NCBI GenBank assembly: GCA_031769625.1
Contig: JAUIMM010000483.1
Span: 4,051,501-4,115,500 of the forward strand
DNA length: 64,000 nucleotides
Reading direction: 5' to 3'
Source: Taudactylus pleione
Lineage: Eukaryota; Chordata; Amphibia; Anura; Myobatrachidae
Under the pieces are notes generated by a model. That model saw only the letters and a program-made list of their open reading frames with translations, ran no database searches and was not told the origin of the DNA. The translations under genes and the position numbers were made by a program. Shown in pieces: positions 42,822-53,393 of the stretch (its first letter is position 1; every line of letters starts with the position of its first letter).

Positions 42822-43751
42822 AAAGTGTGCATGTCCTGTTTATACAACATAAGGGTGGGTGGGAGGGCCCAAGGACAATTCCATCTTGCACCTCTTTTTT
42901 TTCTTTGCATTATGTACAGTTTGGGGCCTAGTTTTTCAATGCCATCCTGTCTGCCACTGCAGTTTCACGCCTAGATGGGTCACGTGTTTGTGCCGCCCAC
43001 TCGTGTCGCTTAGCATAGTCATCCAGCTACCTCGGTGCAACCTTTTGGACATAAAAACACTATTGTGAGGTGTGAGGTATTCAGAATAGACTGGAAATGA
43101 GTGGAAATTAAGGTTATTGAGGTTAATAATAGCATAGGAGCAGAAAAACCTACAAATTCTGTGATTTTAGCTGTTTTTATGCTTTTTTTCAAAAAAATAC
43201 AGATCCAAAACACAAAACCCAGAACCCAAAACACGGAAGGGTGGTTTTGGCAAAACCAATCCAGATCCAAAACACGAAGAAAGATCCAGATCCAAAACCA
43301 AAACACAAAACACGAAAAGTGGCCGGTGCACACCCCTACCTTACACACATCCATAATCCTGAGCAAGACTGCGATACCATCGGTAACATCGAGTACCATC
43401 GCAGCCTCACACACATTTGCACAAGCTCTGACCTTACTCAGGAATTGCTAACCTCATCGCACGCTATCAGGCCTCAGGCTGCGTATGGCATCACAGTGGA
43501 TAATTTATGCACGCCCCTATAACAGCGTTTAAACTCCCAGGCACGCCTGCGTTACGCTGACCACCCCCCTCCAGTCACCACCCACAAACATCACTTCATG
43601 TCAATCACTCTGCGATGGGTCTGCGTAGTCTTTGTGATCGCAGTGGCCTGTTCGCGCATGTGCACTGCGATGCCTACTCATGCGCAGAACGCAGCAATCG
43701 CCAGATTGCGTGCGTAATTGCAGTTGCGATTGGTAGTGAATCGGGCCCTGT

Positions 43752-44310
43752 GTATCTTCCGATATTTATAAATGCAAAATTGAGAGGAAATAAGCCCCAT
43801 CCCTGATCCAGCCTAACCCTGCTCATAATCTGCCCAAATGCTGCCCCCAAAATCGCACACACTGTGAATACAAACTTATGGATGAAACTGCTTCCATTTT
43901 GAGGACTAGGAATCTGGATTGTGCCACCGAAATCAGGACAGTTGCGAGTTACGGATATGTACATACTAGGGATTAACCAGAAAATCGGTGAAGTTTTACA
44001 TAAAGGGTCTGATTCAGAGTTAAACGCAAGTCCGTATTGTGGGCGGATCTTGCACTTTCTCGTGCTGTACATGTGTCCAAGCCTGGCATACGCAACTGTG
44101 AGCAACAACGGGCAATTCGGATCTCAGAGCAGCTCAGTTGCATCTCCGCTCACAGCTGAAGAGGTGCTATCGGGTGGCACCTTGGTATTTACATGTAGGA
44201 TAAGTGCTCTGAAGATAAATTATGGGAGTGTACGCAGAGTTGCCCGTAGGCAGGGATCCGTCTGATTTCACATGGTTTTCTTGCAGCAAGGATAGTGCTC
44301 ATGCAAAGGC
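43752..44310. other. Intergenic sequence with MITE-like fragments
   Basis: No gene. GGGTCTGATTCAGAGTTAAA at 44006-44025 is a likely left end of a Harbinger-like MITE whose right end I cannot find. GGGCCTGATTCAAAGATGGT at 44318-44337 may start another, whose right end could be AAATCAGCCCC near 46762-46772. Confidence 0.4.
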
Positions 44311-45058
44311 GCACTAAGGGCCTGATTCAAAGATGGTCACTAACGCTTCTGCATCTGTGTACGCAGCGAATGTGCGAAAATATGTAAATGTTGCAAATCC
44401 AAGCGTCTGCTTACAAAGATCGGTTGCAGATCCTTCGATAGTCGTCTGTCTGAGGTTACGCATAATGACCGTAGCAATTTCTATTACATGCAGCATCACA
44501 TTCGCGGGCTACAACACGTCCCGAAAATGGTCATGACGATCCTCACTAGTTTTTGCAACAACTCTCTTAATACCTCCCCCAAACGCTCCTTGATTGTCAA
44601 TCACACTCCGGGTAAATAGCGGCTGCGAGTTACGATGGTAATGTACCTTGACAACTGCGCAGTCCAACTTAGATGCATGCGCTGTTTACCGATAATCGCT
44701 CAGCTGCGTAAATATTGCCAGTGCCTCATAGGTGTATGCAACTACGTGTAAGGATTATCAACCGCATTTATTTCCATGTACGCAATGCACCCGCAATTGC
44801 GCACAACTTTAAAGCTGGGTACACACTAGACGATGTGTGTACCCAGCAACGGTAGATGCGACTGGACGATATATCAGGCTGTCCGTACACACTGCACGAT
44901 CTGCTGTACGACCACCCGATATGTCGTTCCAGCGCCGTATCCAGAACCATGGTGTCGGCTGTCAGATTCGCCTGCACTGCACACAGATCTGAAGATGCGA
45001 CGAACGACACACGAGCGCGCAATAGTGCGTACATACTGGACGATTTGTGGTTCTGATA

Positions 45059-46708
45059 CAGTCAGGTGCATAAATATTGGGACATTGACAGAATTTTCAG
45101 ATTTTGGCCTCTATTCACCACCACAATGATTTTGAAATGAAACAAACAAGATGTGATTTAACTGCAGACTTTAAGATTTAATTTGAGGGTAATTACATCC
45201 AAATCGGGTGAATGGTGTAGGAACTACAACAGTTTCAATATGTGCCTCCCACTTTTTAAGGGGCCAAAAGTAATGGGACTATCAACTCAAAAGCTATTTC
45301 ATGGACAGGTGTGGGCTATTCCCTCGTTATTTCATTATCAATTAAGCAGGTAAAAGGTCTGGAGTTGATTCTAGGTATGACATTTGCATTTGGAATCAGT
45401 TGCTCTCAACTCTCAATATGAGATCCAAAGAGCTGTCACTATCAGTGAAGCAAGCCTTCATTAGGCTGAAAAATCAAAACAAACCCATCATAGAGATAGC
45501 AAAAACATTAGGTGTGGCCAAATCAACTGTTTGGAACATTCTTAAAAAGAAAGAATGCACCGGAGAGCTCAGCAACACCAAAAGACCCGGAAGACCACGG
45601 AAAACAACTGTGGTGGATGATAAAAGAATTATTTCCCTGGTGAAGAAAAACCCCTTCACAACAGTTGGCCAAATCAAGAACACTCTCCAGGAGGTAGATG
45701 TATATGTGTCAAAGTCAACAATCAAGAGAAGACTTCACAAGAGTGAATATAGAAGGTTCACCACAAGATGTAAACCATTGGTGAGCCACAAAAACAAGAA
45801 GACCAGATTAGAGTTTGCCAAACAACATCTAAAAAAGCCATTACAGTTCTCGAACAACATCCTATGGACAGATGAGACAAAGAACAACTTGTACCAGAGT
45901 GATGGGAAGAGAAGAGTATGGAGAAGGAAAGGAACTGCTCATGATCGAAAACATACCACCTCATCAGTGAAGCATGGTGGTGGTAGTGTCATGACGTGGG
46001 CATGTATGGCTGCCAAAGGAACTGGTTCCCTTGTATTTATTGATGATGTGACTGCTGACAAAAGCAGCAGAATGAATTCTGAAGTGTTTCGGGCAATATT
46101 ATATCCTCATATTCAGTCAAATGCTTCAGTACTCATTAGACGGCGCTTCACAGTACAGATGGACAATGACCCGAAGCATACTGCAAAAGCAACCGAAGAG
46201 TTTTTAAGGCTAGAAAGTGGAATATTATGCAATGGCCAAGTCAATCCCCTGACCTGAATCCGATTGAGCATGCATTTCACTTGATGAAGACAAAACTGAA
46301 GGGAAAATGCCCCAAGAACAAGCAGGAACTGAAGACATTTGCAGTAGAGGCCTGGCAGAGCATCACCAGGGATGAAACCCAGCGTCTGGTGATGTCTATG
46401 CGTTCCAGACTTCAGGCTGTAATTGCCTGCAAAGGATTTGCAACAAAGTATTAAAAGGTGAAAGTTAGATTTAGGATTGTTTAGTTTGTCCCATTACTTT
46501 TGGCCCCTTAAAAAGTGGGAGGCACATATAGAAACCGTTGTAATTCATACACTGTACGCCTGATTTGGATGTAATTACCCTCAAATTAAATCTGAAAGTC
46601 TGCAGTTAAATCACATCTTGTTTGTTTCATTTCAAAATCATTGTGGTGGTGAATAGAGGCCAAAATCTGAAAATTCTGTCAATGTCCCAATATTTATGGA
46701 CCTGACTG
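45059..46708 (+). mobile_element. Tc1/mariner transposon, full length
   Basis: 1,650 bp between TA dinucleotides (45057-45058, 46709-46710). Long inverted repeats of about 221 bp (45059-45279, 46488-46708) start CAGTCAGGTGCATAAATATT and pair closely, with only a few differences. One transposase gene lies between them. This is the Tc1-like family with an end reading GGCCAAAAGTAATGGGAC at the inner edge of the repeat. Confidence 0.95.
45418..46454 (+). pseudogene. Tc1 transposase with a single-base frameshift
   Basis: Starts at ATG 45418 (MRSKELSLSVKQAF). Two N-terminal helix-turn-helix segments (IIEIAKTLGVAKSTVWNILK and TTVGQIKNTLQ) are separated by the GRPRK AT-hook-like motif. Catalytic Asp residues are in LWTDETK and VQMDNDPKH. 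The first frame ends at 46257 after LRLESGIL, while the correct C-terminus continues in the next frame from about 46215 to 46454 (QWPSQSPDLNPIEHAF, with the third acidic residue Glu). The pattern fits loss of one A in GAAAGTGG near 46211-46215. No other lesion is seen, so this copy is very recently dead or has a sequencing error. Confidence 0.93.
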
Positions 46709-46763
46709 TATGTCCCAAAATGACAAATCGTCCAATATATCGTTTAGTGTGTACCCAGCTTAA

Positions 46764-47400
46764 ATCAGCCCCAAAATATTCAAATATTCTAATGTTGCTT
46801 CTCTTAATTAATTGTTTTGTGTACCCTGTTATAGACAATGCCATTTCCCAACAAGTACAATTTTACCAATAAGAGATTTCTAAGCTGATAAAAGCCAGTT
46901 TCAATCTGGCAATGCCCTCTTAGACTGGCACTCACAATTCAAGTGAAACAGGACAGGAAACATAGATTTTTTTTATCTTTGTATTATGAAACGCTGACAC
47001 TTAATGGCTCCGTGCTTCCATTGCAGCCATATATTCCTATTGCTCAGCTGCCTGCATTGTGTTTTTTTCGTCATTGTCTCCTACTCATTTTGAGAAGATC
47101 ATTAACACATGAATGTATGACGCTCTTCACTACTGAACAATAAGATCAGACCCAGCTGCAAACAGCTTTTTTTTTGTTTGTTTCTGTATTACACCAAGTT
47201 ACGGAGGAGAAACATCTGTTCTGGAGCTGAAATGCCACCTTGGGGACCAACCGTTTGTGCTAACTTTCACTGATTACATTTACTACAGTTGTCATCTCCA
47301 GTGCAGGACCACGTTGGTCAGCATTTCACTGTCCTTTCCTACAGCTAGCCCCCAAAAAATCCCATTTCTCCAGTAGAAAAATACAGATCGATATTTCGTG
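46764..47400. other. Intergenic sequence, nothing recognised
   Basis: No coding domain or element end identified beyond the possible MITE end at 46762-46772. Confidence 0.4.
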
Positions 47401-47950
47401 GATAGGTAAGTATCCACTAACCTAACCCCCCTAAGCCTCCTTAGGGGTGCCTAACCCTAACTTCCCCCCCAAGTGCCTAACCCTAATCCCCCCTCTAAGT
47501 GCCTAACCCTAACCACCCCCTTCCCCGCTGCCTAAACCTAAGTCCCCTGGGGGGGTGCCTAACCCTAAATCCCCCCTGGGGGTGCCTAACCCTAACCCTC
47601 CCTCCCCCTAGCCTAACCCTAACCCTCCCGGGGGGTGCCTAACCCTAAGTCCCCCCCGGGAGCCCTAAACCTAACCCTCCCCCCCGTGGCTGTCCGCTCG
47701 CGGCGCCCGGCATCACTACGATCGTGATGCCGGGCGCCGGTCTCCTGGCGTCGGGGAAATGCGGGCGTCTACATCTAGACGCCCGCCATTTCACCCTTGC
47801 CGGGATAAGACAGTCGGGAAGCCGGCTGCCGGTATTTAGGCAGTCGGCTTCCCAATTGCCTCCCCCCTCCCCTCCCACAGCTTAACCCTAATACCATTTG
47901 AACTTGAAGCTGTCGGCATTTTGACCAGTTGGGATGCCAACTACTTCCCT
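47400..47950 (+). mobile_element. Element with telomere-like CCTAACCCTAA repeats and hairpins
   Basis: 47425-47680 is a series of CCTAACCCTAA units separated by C/G-rich spacers. Then come consecutive hairpins: CCCGGCATCACTACGATCGT pairing with its mirror (47705-47737), GGGCGTCTACATCTAGACGCCC (47764-47785), and CAGTCGGGAAGCCGGCTGCC pairing with GGCAGTCGGCTTCCC. The end-like GTCGGCATTTTGACCAGTTGGGATGCC (split: GTCGGCATTTTGACC, AGTTGGGATGCC) closes it. A reversed counterpart is at 49100-49500. Confidence 0.65.
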
Positions 47951-48593
47951 TTCAAATAAATAACTCCAGGCACATATCTACACATCTTACACCTAAAACC
48001 TTCATAAATAACCATCTTTCTAGTTGTAGTTGAATGGCCTTTTTTCTGAAACGCAAAGAAGATCCAAATCCCCTGAAGGGTGGTAAAGAGTTTGCAGACT
48101 TACTTGTCCTTACTCGGTGTAGCCTGTGGATATTACATATTTCAGTGAGATCTTGAGTCGAACATCTGACAGATGGCTGCTGAATTATACATGGGAACCA
48201 TCTCAGCAGAGTCGTGTCCTGGAATAGTATCTAATAAACAGTCAGTTGTAGAATGACAAACATCTGCATTTCCAACTGGCGGTCATGCCTGCTAATATCC
48301 TAACAACCCGGCAGCTGTTTCTTTACTACAAGAGAACACGAAAAACTTTTACCCTTTCCGCGGATTATAAAACATCCACCCAACTCTGACTTCTGCTGTG
48401 AAATATCTCAATAACTGTTGTACAACACATTGGCAGATTGACACTCCTGACCTTCTTCTTTGGTCAAATTATATAAATTTAGATGCCATCAGTGACGTGC
48501 GGTGAGGTAAATGGCTGGGGAGACACTAGCTAGTATCAGAGCCAGACGTACAGATACATATATACGAACCCCAGTGTTCATGTGCAGCAGTAT
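47951..48593. other. Intergenic sequence, nothing recognised
   Basis: No gene or element ends found. Confidence 0.4.
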
Positions 48594-48596
48594 ATA

Positions 48597-48811
48597 GGCC
48601 CTCATTCAGAGGCGGTCGGAGGATGCAAGCGGTCGCTCAGAAACTGGGCGGCCGCTTGCATCCTGACCGCCCGCCTCTGTTTCGGTCGTTAGGCTGTGGG
48701 TTAACACCCACAGCTCTAACGACCACTAGGGTGATGGTCGCGATGCGCACTAGACAAACATCGAGGCGGCCGTGCGGTCGTAGACCGTACGGCCGCCTCT
48801 GAATAAAGCCC
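48597..48811. mobile_element. Serial-hairpin MITE, family D
   Basis: 215 bp with ends GGCCCTCATTCAGAGGC and GCCTCTGAATAAAGCCC and TSD ATA (48594-48596, 48812-48814). Inside, hairpins follow one another: GGATGCAAGCGG with CCGCTTGCATCC, GTCGTTAGGCTGTGGG with its mirror CCCACAGCTCTAACGAC, and GAGGCGGCCGTGCGGTC with its mirror at the right end. The terminal bases match family A and Harbinger, but all internal stems are different. Confidence 0.82.
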
Positions 48812-49099
48812 ATAGTGCTGGAAATTTGGTGAGCTTTGATCAGGGATGTGAGGAAAAGATAGACAGGGGAGGCAGCGCCTCACCTGCCATACACTTTTTA
48901 CTCCAGAGTTTTGACTATAAAAATTCTTGCAATGTTTATAGTAAAAACTGTGGAGTATACCTAAGTATGACAGGAAAGCCTCGGCCTCACCGCACGTCAC
49001 TGGATGCCATTGTGTGTTCCAGGTCAATGTTCTCTTTATATGAAAATGAAGAAATATATATATTCTATCAGGAAACTGTTAAGAAAGTTCAGAAATGTG

Positions 49100-49500
49100 G
49101 TACAATGGGAAGCAGTTGGGAAGCCAATAGACGGAATCCCGACCGTCGGCTTCCCAACTGTATAATCCCGGCAAGCGTTAAATGACAGGCGTCGAAATCC
49201 CGATGCCTGTCATTTTCATTACGCCGGGAGCCTTAGGCATCCCCCCGGGAGGTTATGTTTAGGCTAGGGGAAGGGAGGATTAGGGTTAAGCACCCCAGGG
49301 GGAGGTTAGGGTTAGGTTCAGGTGACGGGGAAGGGATGGTTAGGTTTAGGCACTTAGAGGGGGGATGTTAGGGTTAGGCACCCCTAAGGGAGGGTTAGGG
49401 GGTAGAATAGGTTAGTCAGTATTTACCTTTCGACGATCGGGATTGTCACAGCTGCCGGGATGCCGCTGTCAGGATTTGAACCGCCAGCGGTATATCATCC
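49100..49500 (-). mobile_element. Element with telomere-like TTAGGG repeats, reverse orientation
   Basis: Begins with hairpins (AGTTGGGAAGCCAATAGACG with its mirror, then ATGACAGGCGTCGAAATCCC with its mirror) and continues with TTAGGGTTAGGCACCCCTAA-type units to about 49400, ending near GGTATATCATCC. It is the same family as 47400-47950 in opposite orientation, 1.2 kb away. Confidence 0.65.
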
Positions 49501-49602
49501 GAATCTGGTACAATCGAACCAGCAACCTTTGATAATGTTTCAGAGTGTTATGGGGCTAGGTGGTCTTGTTAGTGTGAAAACATTTCTTTTTTTAGGGACC
49601 AT

Positions 49603-49690
49603 GGGTTCTATTTACTAAGCCTTGGTTGGAGATAAGGTGAAAGGAGAAAAATTACCAACCAACCAGCTGCTAACTAATTTTTCAAACACA
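49603..49690. mobile_element. Half of a GGGGTCTATTTACTAAGC-type MITE
   Basis: GGTTCTATTTACTAAGCC and the following arm including AACCAGCTGCTAACTAATTT match the left arm of the palindromic family at 3675-3873. The right arm is missing, and the next element starts where it breaks off. Confidence 0.6.
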
Positions 49691-50444
49691 GGGCCGTATT
49701 CAATTAGAAGCGAAAAGCCGAGATCCGCAAAAAAGTATCGCCGATTGCGACTTTGCACCAGTCGGAAACATATCTCCGTATTCAATTCCAAATACTTGTC
49801 ATGTACGCGGAAAGTCAATGCAATGTAATAGGCGAAAAAGATTCGCCTCTGAATAGCAGGAGAAAAGAAGTGCATTTTTTTTATTTTGGGGTGCAAAGGT
49901 GGGGAAACCTCTCAGAACCCTTGGGACAGCCCCTCAAAAGATAACTGCGTCAAAAAATATGAGGAACATCCCTAAAAAGTAGTTTGAATTTGGGAGGCAA
50001 AAAAGTTCAAAGTGGGGGTACAATTCTATAAAAAGTAGCGAAATAGACTTTTTGGGCGTCTGCAAGTATGGGTGAGGTGTTTTTTTGATTGCCGGTGCTT
50101 GCTTCAGGAGCGGTTTTTTTACGTTTTTTAAAACTTCACTTTAGCAACTTTAAAAGATGCTTGCACCCATTTTCAGGTACCCCAAATTTGACAGGACTCC
50201 TTATTTTCTCCCAAAAATACTGCTTAATGCAATTCTTCACCACTTGTGCAAATACGCTAATTAGTGGCAATTGTACCAGCTTAAGTACCCCAATTAGGGC
50301 TAATTGGGCACTACTACATTGATCCCCAATGTTTCTGCATCTTTTGGAGGGGTTCAGGCTGATTTCCCAGATTCTGATAACACTTTTCACCTGTTCTGAC
50401 TTCGCGTGTCGCAGTTTTACCATCTTTTGGAATTGAATAGGGCG
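49691..50444. mobile_element. MITE with GGGCCGTATTCAATT ends
   Basis: Left end GGGCCGTATTCAATTAG and right end GAATTGAATAGGGCG are inverted copies about 754 bp apart. A second GTATTCAATTCCAAATAC copy lies inside near 49780. TSD not clear. The internal ORFs have no known domain. Confidence 0.6.
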
Positions 50445-51233
50445 AATAGCGGGTACGTGCGCGATAAGTTTCTGCTGCTAAAACACGCCTTTCTGTTGTT
50501 CCATCTGTTGGTTCATATCACACTTGCTGACTTTTTGCCAGGGCATGGGAGGCACAGGTGGGAGGCATAGGGGGTGGTAAGGGTGTGAATCGTGTCAGTC
50601 CAGTGCTGACCTGATGTAACGCGATTCACCATGAATTGGTCACCAAGCTCCCAGGCCAACCACTTCTATGGGGATGTTTGCCGACAAGTAAGGGAATCTG
50701 GGAGAGGTAACGGCAATTTGGTAGGTTCAAACTAAACTGAATAAACTAGAGCGCCATGTGCAACTAAGTAACATACGTAGAAGCAGAGTTTATTTTGCGC
50801 GAGGCGTATTTTTCGCTTCACATACTGTATGCAGTGTTGCGCTCCCATTAACAATTTTCTATAAATACAGTACAGCCCCAATGTTCAAGCCATTACTAAA
50901 GGTCATATGCAAGGGGCTAGGTGCACATGGGCAGTTGTCTAGGGTGCCAGTGGTTAGGGGGCACCTAAAACACTGAATAAGCGGGTGTTGGGGAGCAATG
51001 GCTGAGAGGTGGCCACCGCTGAGGCAAATTAATTGATGTAGGCGAGATAGTAGGTAGGATTTATTGTTGCCGAATGTACATTTCAGTCTCAGACTAAACG
51101 CTCACAAGCAAAGAGCGGCACAGGAGAGAACTTGGGCACGGGAAGAAGCGATCCAGGTGGAGGTGACGCGGCAGTCATTGGCAGGGTGAAGTGGGTGTTG
51201 GAGGGCATGTGTGGAAATGAGTCTGGACATTTA
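50445..51233. other. Intergenic sequence
   Basis: No gene. 51050-51230 may be the far part of the LINE fragment at 52180-52720, interrupted by the MITE between them; this rests on similar purine-rich composition and adjacency only. Confidence 0.35.
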
Positions 51234-52173
51234 GGGCTCTATTTACTACAATCCGCATATTGAATGCGGATTGTAGTGTGATATTACCGAGTGAATTCGC
51301 ATTGCGAATTTAGGCAATATCACAGGGATTTACTATAAATCCCTTGCAGGGACAGAGCTTGCGATAAAGCTCTGTCCCTGCGGATCCCATCCGCACTCTA
51401 GTCGCGGTATTTTGGGAAAAAATACTGCGACTAAGAGCCCGCGCATGCGCCGACCGACCACCGCTACTACCCCCCCACGCTAAGCCCCGCCCCCGGTGCT
51501 AAGCCCTGCCCCCGCGATAGCGGACTCCCGCGACCCCCCCCTCCCTTCATTACACTTACCTGCATCCTCCTGGCCTCCGGTGATCTTCGGGCTTCCCGAT
51601 CAGGTGATCTCCCATACTGCACTGGGGCCCGATCACCTGATGACCGGGCCCCAGTGTACTATGGGAGACCAGCTGACCGGAGAGGAGCCATCACCGGAGG
51701 CCCGATCACCGGTCCCTGGATTCAGGTAAGTAAAAAAAAAATGTTTAATTTTTTTTTCTTTTTTTTACAGTAATCAGCTTGCGGTCTGCTTAGACCACAT
51801 AGCTGATTACTGGTACCGGCTCCCGCCTCTGCTCTCCCCGTTAGAGCAGAGTGGGAGCCCGGTAACCGGGGGAGACCCTGGATAACGCCACCTCCAGGTG
51901 GCGTTATTAGCACAGGGCTTCCCCCGGTATTTTTTTACAATTTATTTTTAGTAACTGTGGTCGGATCACATTTCCCATTACAATTATGGGAAATGCGATC
52001 TGCTTTACTAAAAATAAGTGATACTGGGGGTTGGAGTAGAATTTTACTAATTCTACTCCAATTGCCCTGTAATAACTACAGGTGAAACTAAATTAATGTG
52101 AAAAGGGTGTGAAAACACAAAACACCCTTTTTCACTTTATTTTAGTAAAAATAATGTTAATAAATAGAGCCCC
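51234..52173. mobile_element. Serial-hairpin MITE, family F
   Basis: 940 bp with ends GGGCTCTATTTACTA and AAATAGAGCCCC, flanks TTA and TAG. It contains many consecutive hairpins: CTACAATCCGCATATTGAAT with its mirror (51250-51284), TGATATTACC/GGCAATATCA, GGGACAGAGCTTGCGATAAA with its mirror (51349-51381), GTCGCGGTATTTT with its mirror, CAGGTGATCTCCCATACTGC with mirrors to about 51672, AATCAGCTTGCGGTCTGCTT with its mirror (51773-51809), GATAACGCCACCTCCAGGTG with its mirror (51880-51908), CATTTCCCATTACAATTATGG (split as CATTTCCCAT, ATGGGAAATG) and GGAGTAGAATTTTACTAATT with its mirror (52033-52061). Confidence 0.82.
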
Positions 52174-52179
52174 TAGTGA

Positions 52180-52720
52180 GAAAAGTGGTAGGAAGCTTTG
52201 TAGGTCATAGGTGAGTGAGTGGGGTTTAAACTTAATGCGCTGGCGGACAGGAGCTAGCAGAGGTGGAGAAATTAGAGAAAACAATGAGGTAGCAATATTG
52301 TAGAGGACAGGAGATAGGTGAGGCAGGTGTTTGGTAAATTGGTGAGGAGTGGATTACTGTAATCTATGCGGGTGATGATCATGGTGTAAATGAGAGTTTT
52401 AGAAGGTTCCAGAGTAATAAAGGACCTAAACCTGGAGATTTTACAATGGTGGAAGGAGCAGCATTGGAAGATGGACTGAATGTCGGGGAACAACGAGAGG
52501 TCACAATCAAGGTTGACACCCAAACAGCGGCCTTGAGAACTGATGAGAGTAACATTTTGTCAAAAGAGAGAAAAAGGGGGAAGGGAAGGAGCATGGGGAC
52601 CTGGGAGGGGTGAAAGACAATTACTTCAGTTTTTGAGATGTTACGTTTCAGGAAAAGATGGATCAACTGAGAAAAGATGGCCGACAGAGATTCAGTGACT
52701 CATACACGTGATATTGGAGG
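52180..52720 (-). pseudogene. L2/CR1-like LINE reverse transcriptase fragment
   Basis: Minus-strand translations in two frames give ISKTEVIVFHPSQVP (about 52620-52580) and then LGV-type NLDCDLSLFPDIQSIF and MIITRIDYSNPLLTNLP (52520-52330). These are successive motifs of the C-terminal region of L2/CR1 LINE reverse transcriptases, separated by a frameshift near 52520. It is old and degraded. Its 5' part and 3' tail are not visible. Confidence 0.78.
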
Positions 52721-53390
52721 CCAAAGCTCACCAAGGAAAAAGGTGTAGAGGGATGAGAGAAGGGGGGTGAAGACGGAACCTTGGGGAAACTGTCTGGTAG
52801 GGGAGGTAGGTGTGTAGATAGAGAAGGATTAATTGATATATATTGTAGCAAGGTCGGGGAACTGGTACCGTCTCCTGGGATAGATGGCACTGTGCAGCAG
52901 CTGAGAAATCACACTGGTCTGGTGCAACTGGTCATCCGTCAGTTTTATTAGGCAAACAAATAAAATAAACAGCAATAAACACCTTGCCGTCTGGCACTAA
53001 CTATACAGAAGTGATCCTAGCTCACTAATAAACAAAGTATTAGAATGTCTTTTCGGGTGTAATTTACCTGCTTTCATCAACGTGATTCTCACACAGAGAC
53101 ACGCAAGTTTGTCCTTTCCCCAGGCAGTGTCTCCCTGTAATGATCAGCCTCACAGCACTAAAAAACAGCCACACAGCTGAAAACCCTAATTAGCCTCCTG
53201 TGAAGCTAATAACCCAAAAAACTCCTAACACAAACACCTTCCTGAGGTTTCAAATGACATAGGTCAGGAATCTAGGGCAAATATACCTGCCTTCCACTAT
53301 GATGCCAGTGACCTTGTCACAAATATATCACAGATATATACATTCAAATGGGATCATTAGTATTATTTCACTGCATTGGTTATAGGGCAC
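52721..53390. other. Intergenic sequence, nothing recognised
   Basis: No coding domain. The stretch 52855-53330 has no inverted ends that I can find. Confidence 0.4.
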
Positions 53391-53393
53391 AAT

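Larger units (their letters stand above)
38039..43338 (+). mobile_element. hAT transposon with transposase gene invaded by minisatellites
   Basis: 5,300 bp with ends TAGGGGTGAGCGGGTT and complement-like ACCGGTGCACACCCCTA type right end, and a perfect 8-bp TSD CCTTACAC (38031-38038, 43339-43346). Contents in order: TATA-box region, a 160-bp minisatellite, an N-terminal transposase fragment, a related ~136-bp minisatellite, a C-terminal hAT dimerisation fragment, a hairpin and a Lys/Asn-codon-like A-rich 3' region. The catalytic middle of the transposase is absent, so this copy is non-autonomous. Confidence 0.9.
37903..43748. mobile_element. Harbinger-like MITE, family B, copy 2, split by a hAT element
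   Basis: Left end GGGCCTGATTCACTACC and right end GGTAGTGAATCGGGCCC are inverted copies with TSD TGT (37900-37902, 43749-43751). Without the inserted hAT (38039-43338) and one 8-bp duplication it would be about 538 bp, close to copy 1 (526 bp). The right part matches 10445-10970 reversed (ACGCCTGCGTT and CACCCACAAACATCACTT segments). Confidence 0.87.
44811..46761. mobile_element. MITE with AAAGCTGGGTACACACTA ends, split by Tc1
   Basis: Left end AAAGCTGGGTACACACTAGA and right end TTTAGTGTGTACCCAGCTT are inverted copies. The Tc1 element (45059-46708) is inserted at a TA inside it; without it the MITE is about 300 bp. CGATATATC and TCGTCCAATATAT motifs pair near the ends. Superfamily not assigned. 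Confidence 0.8.
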
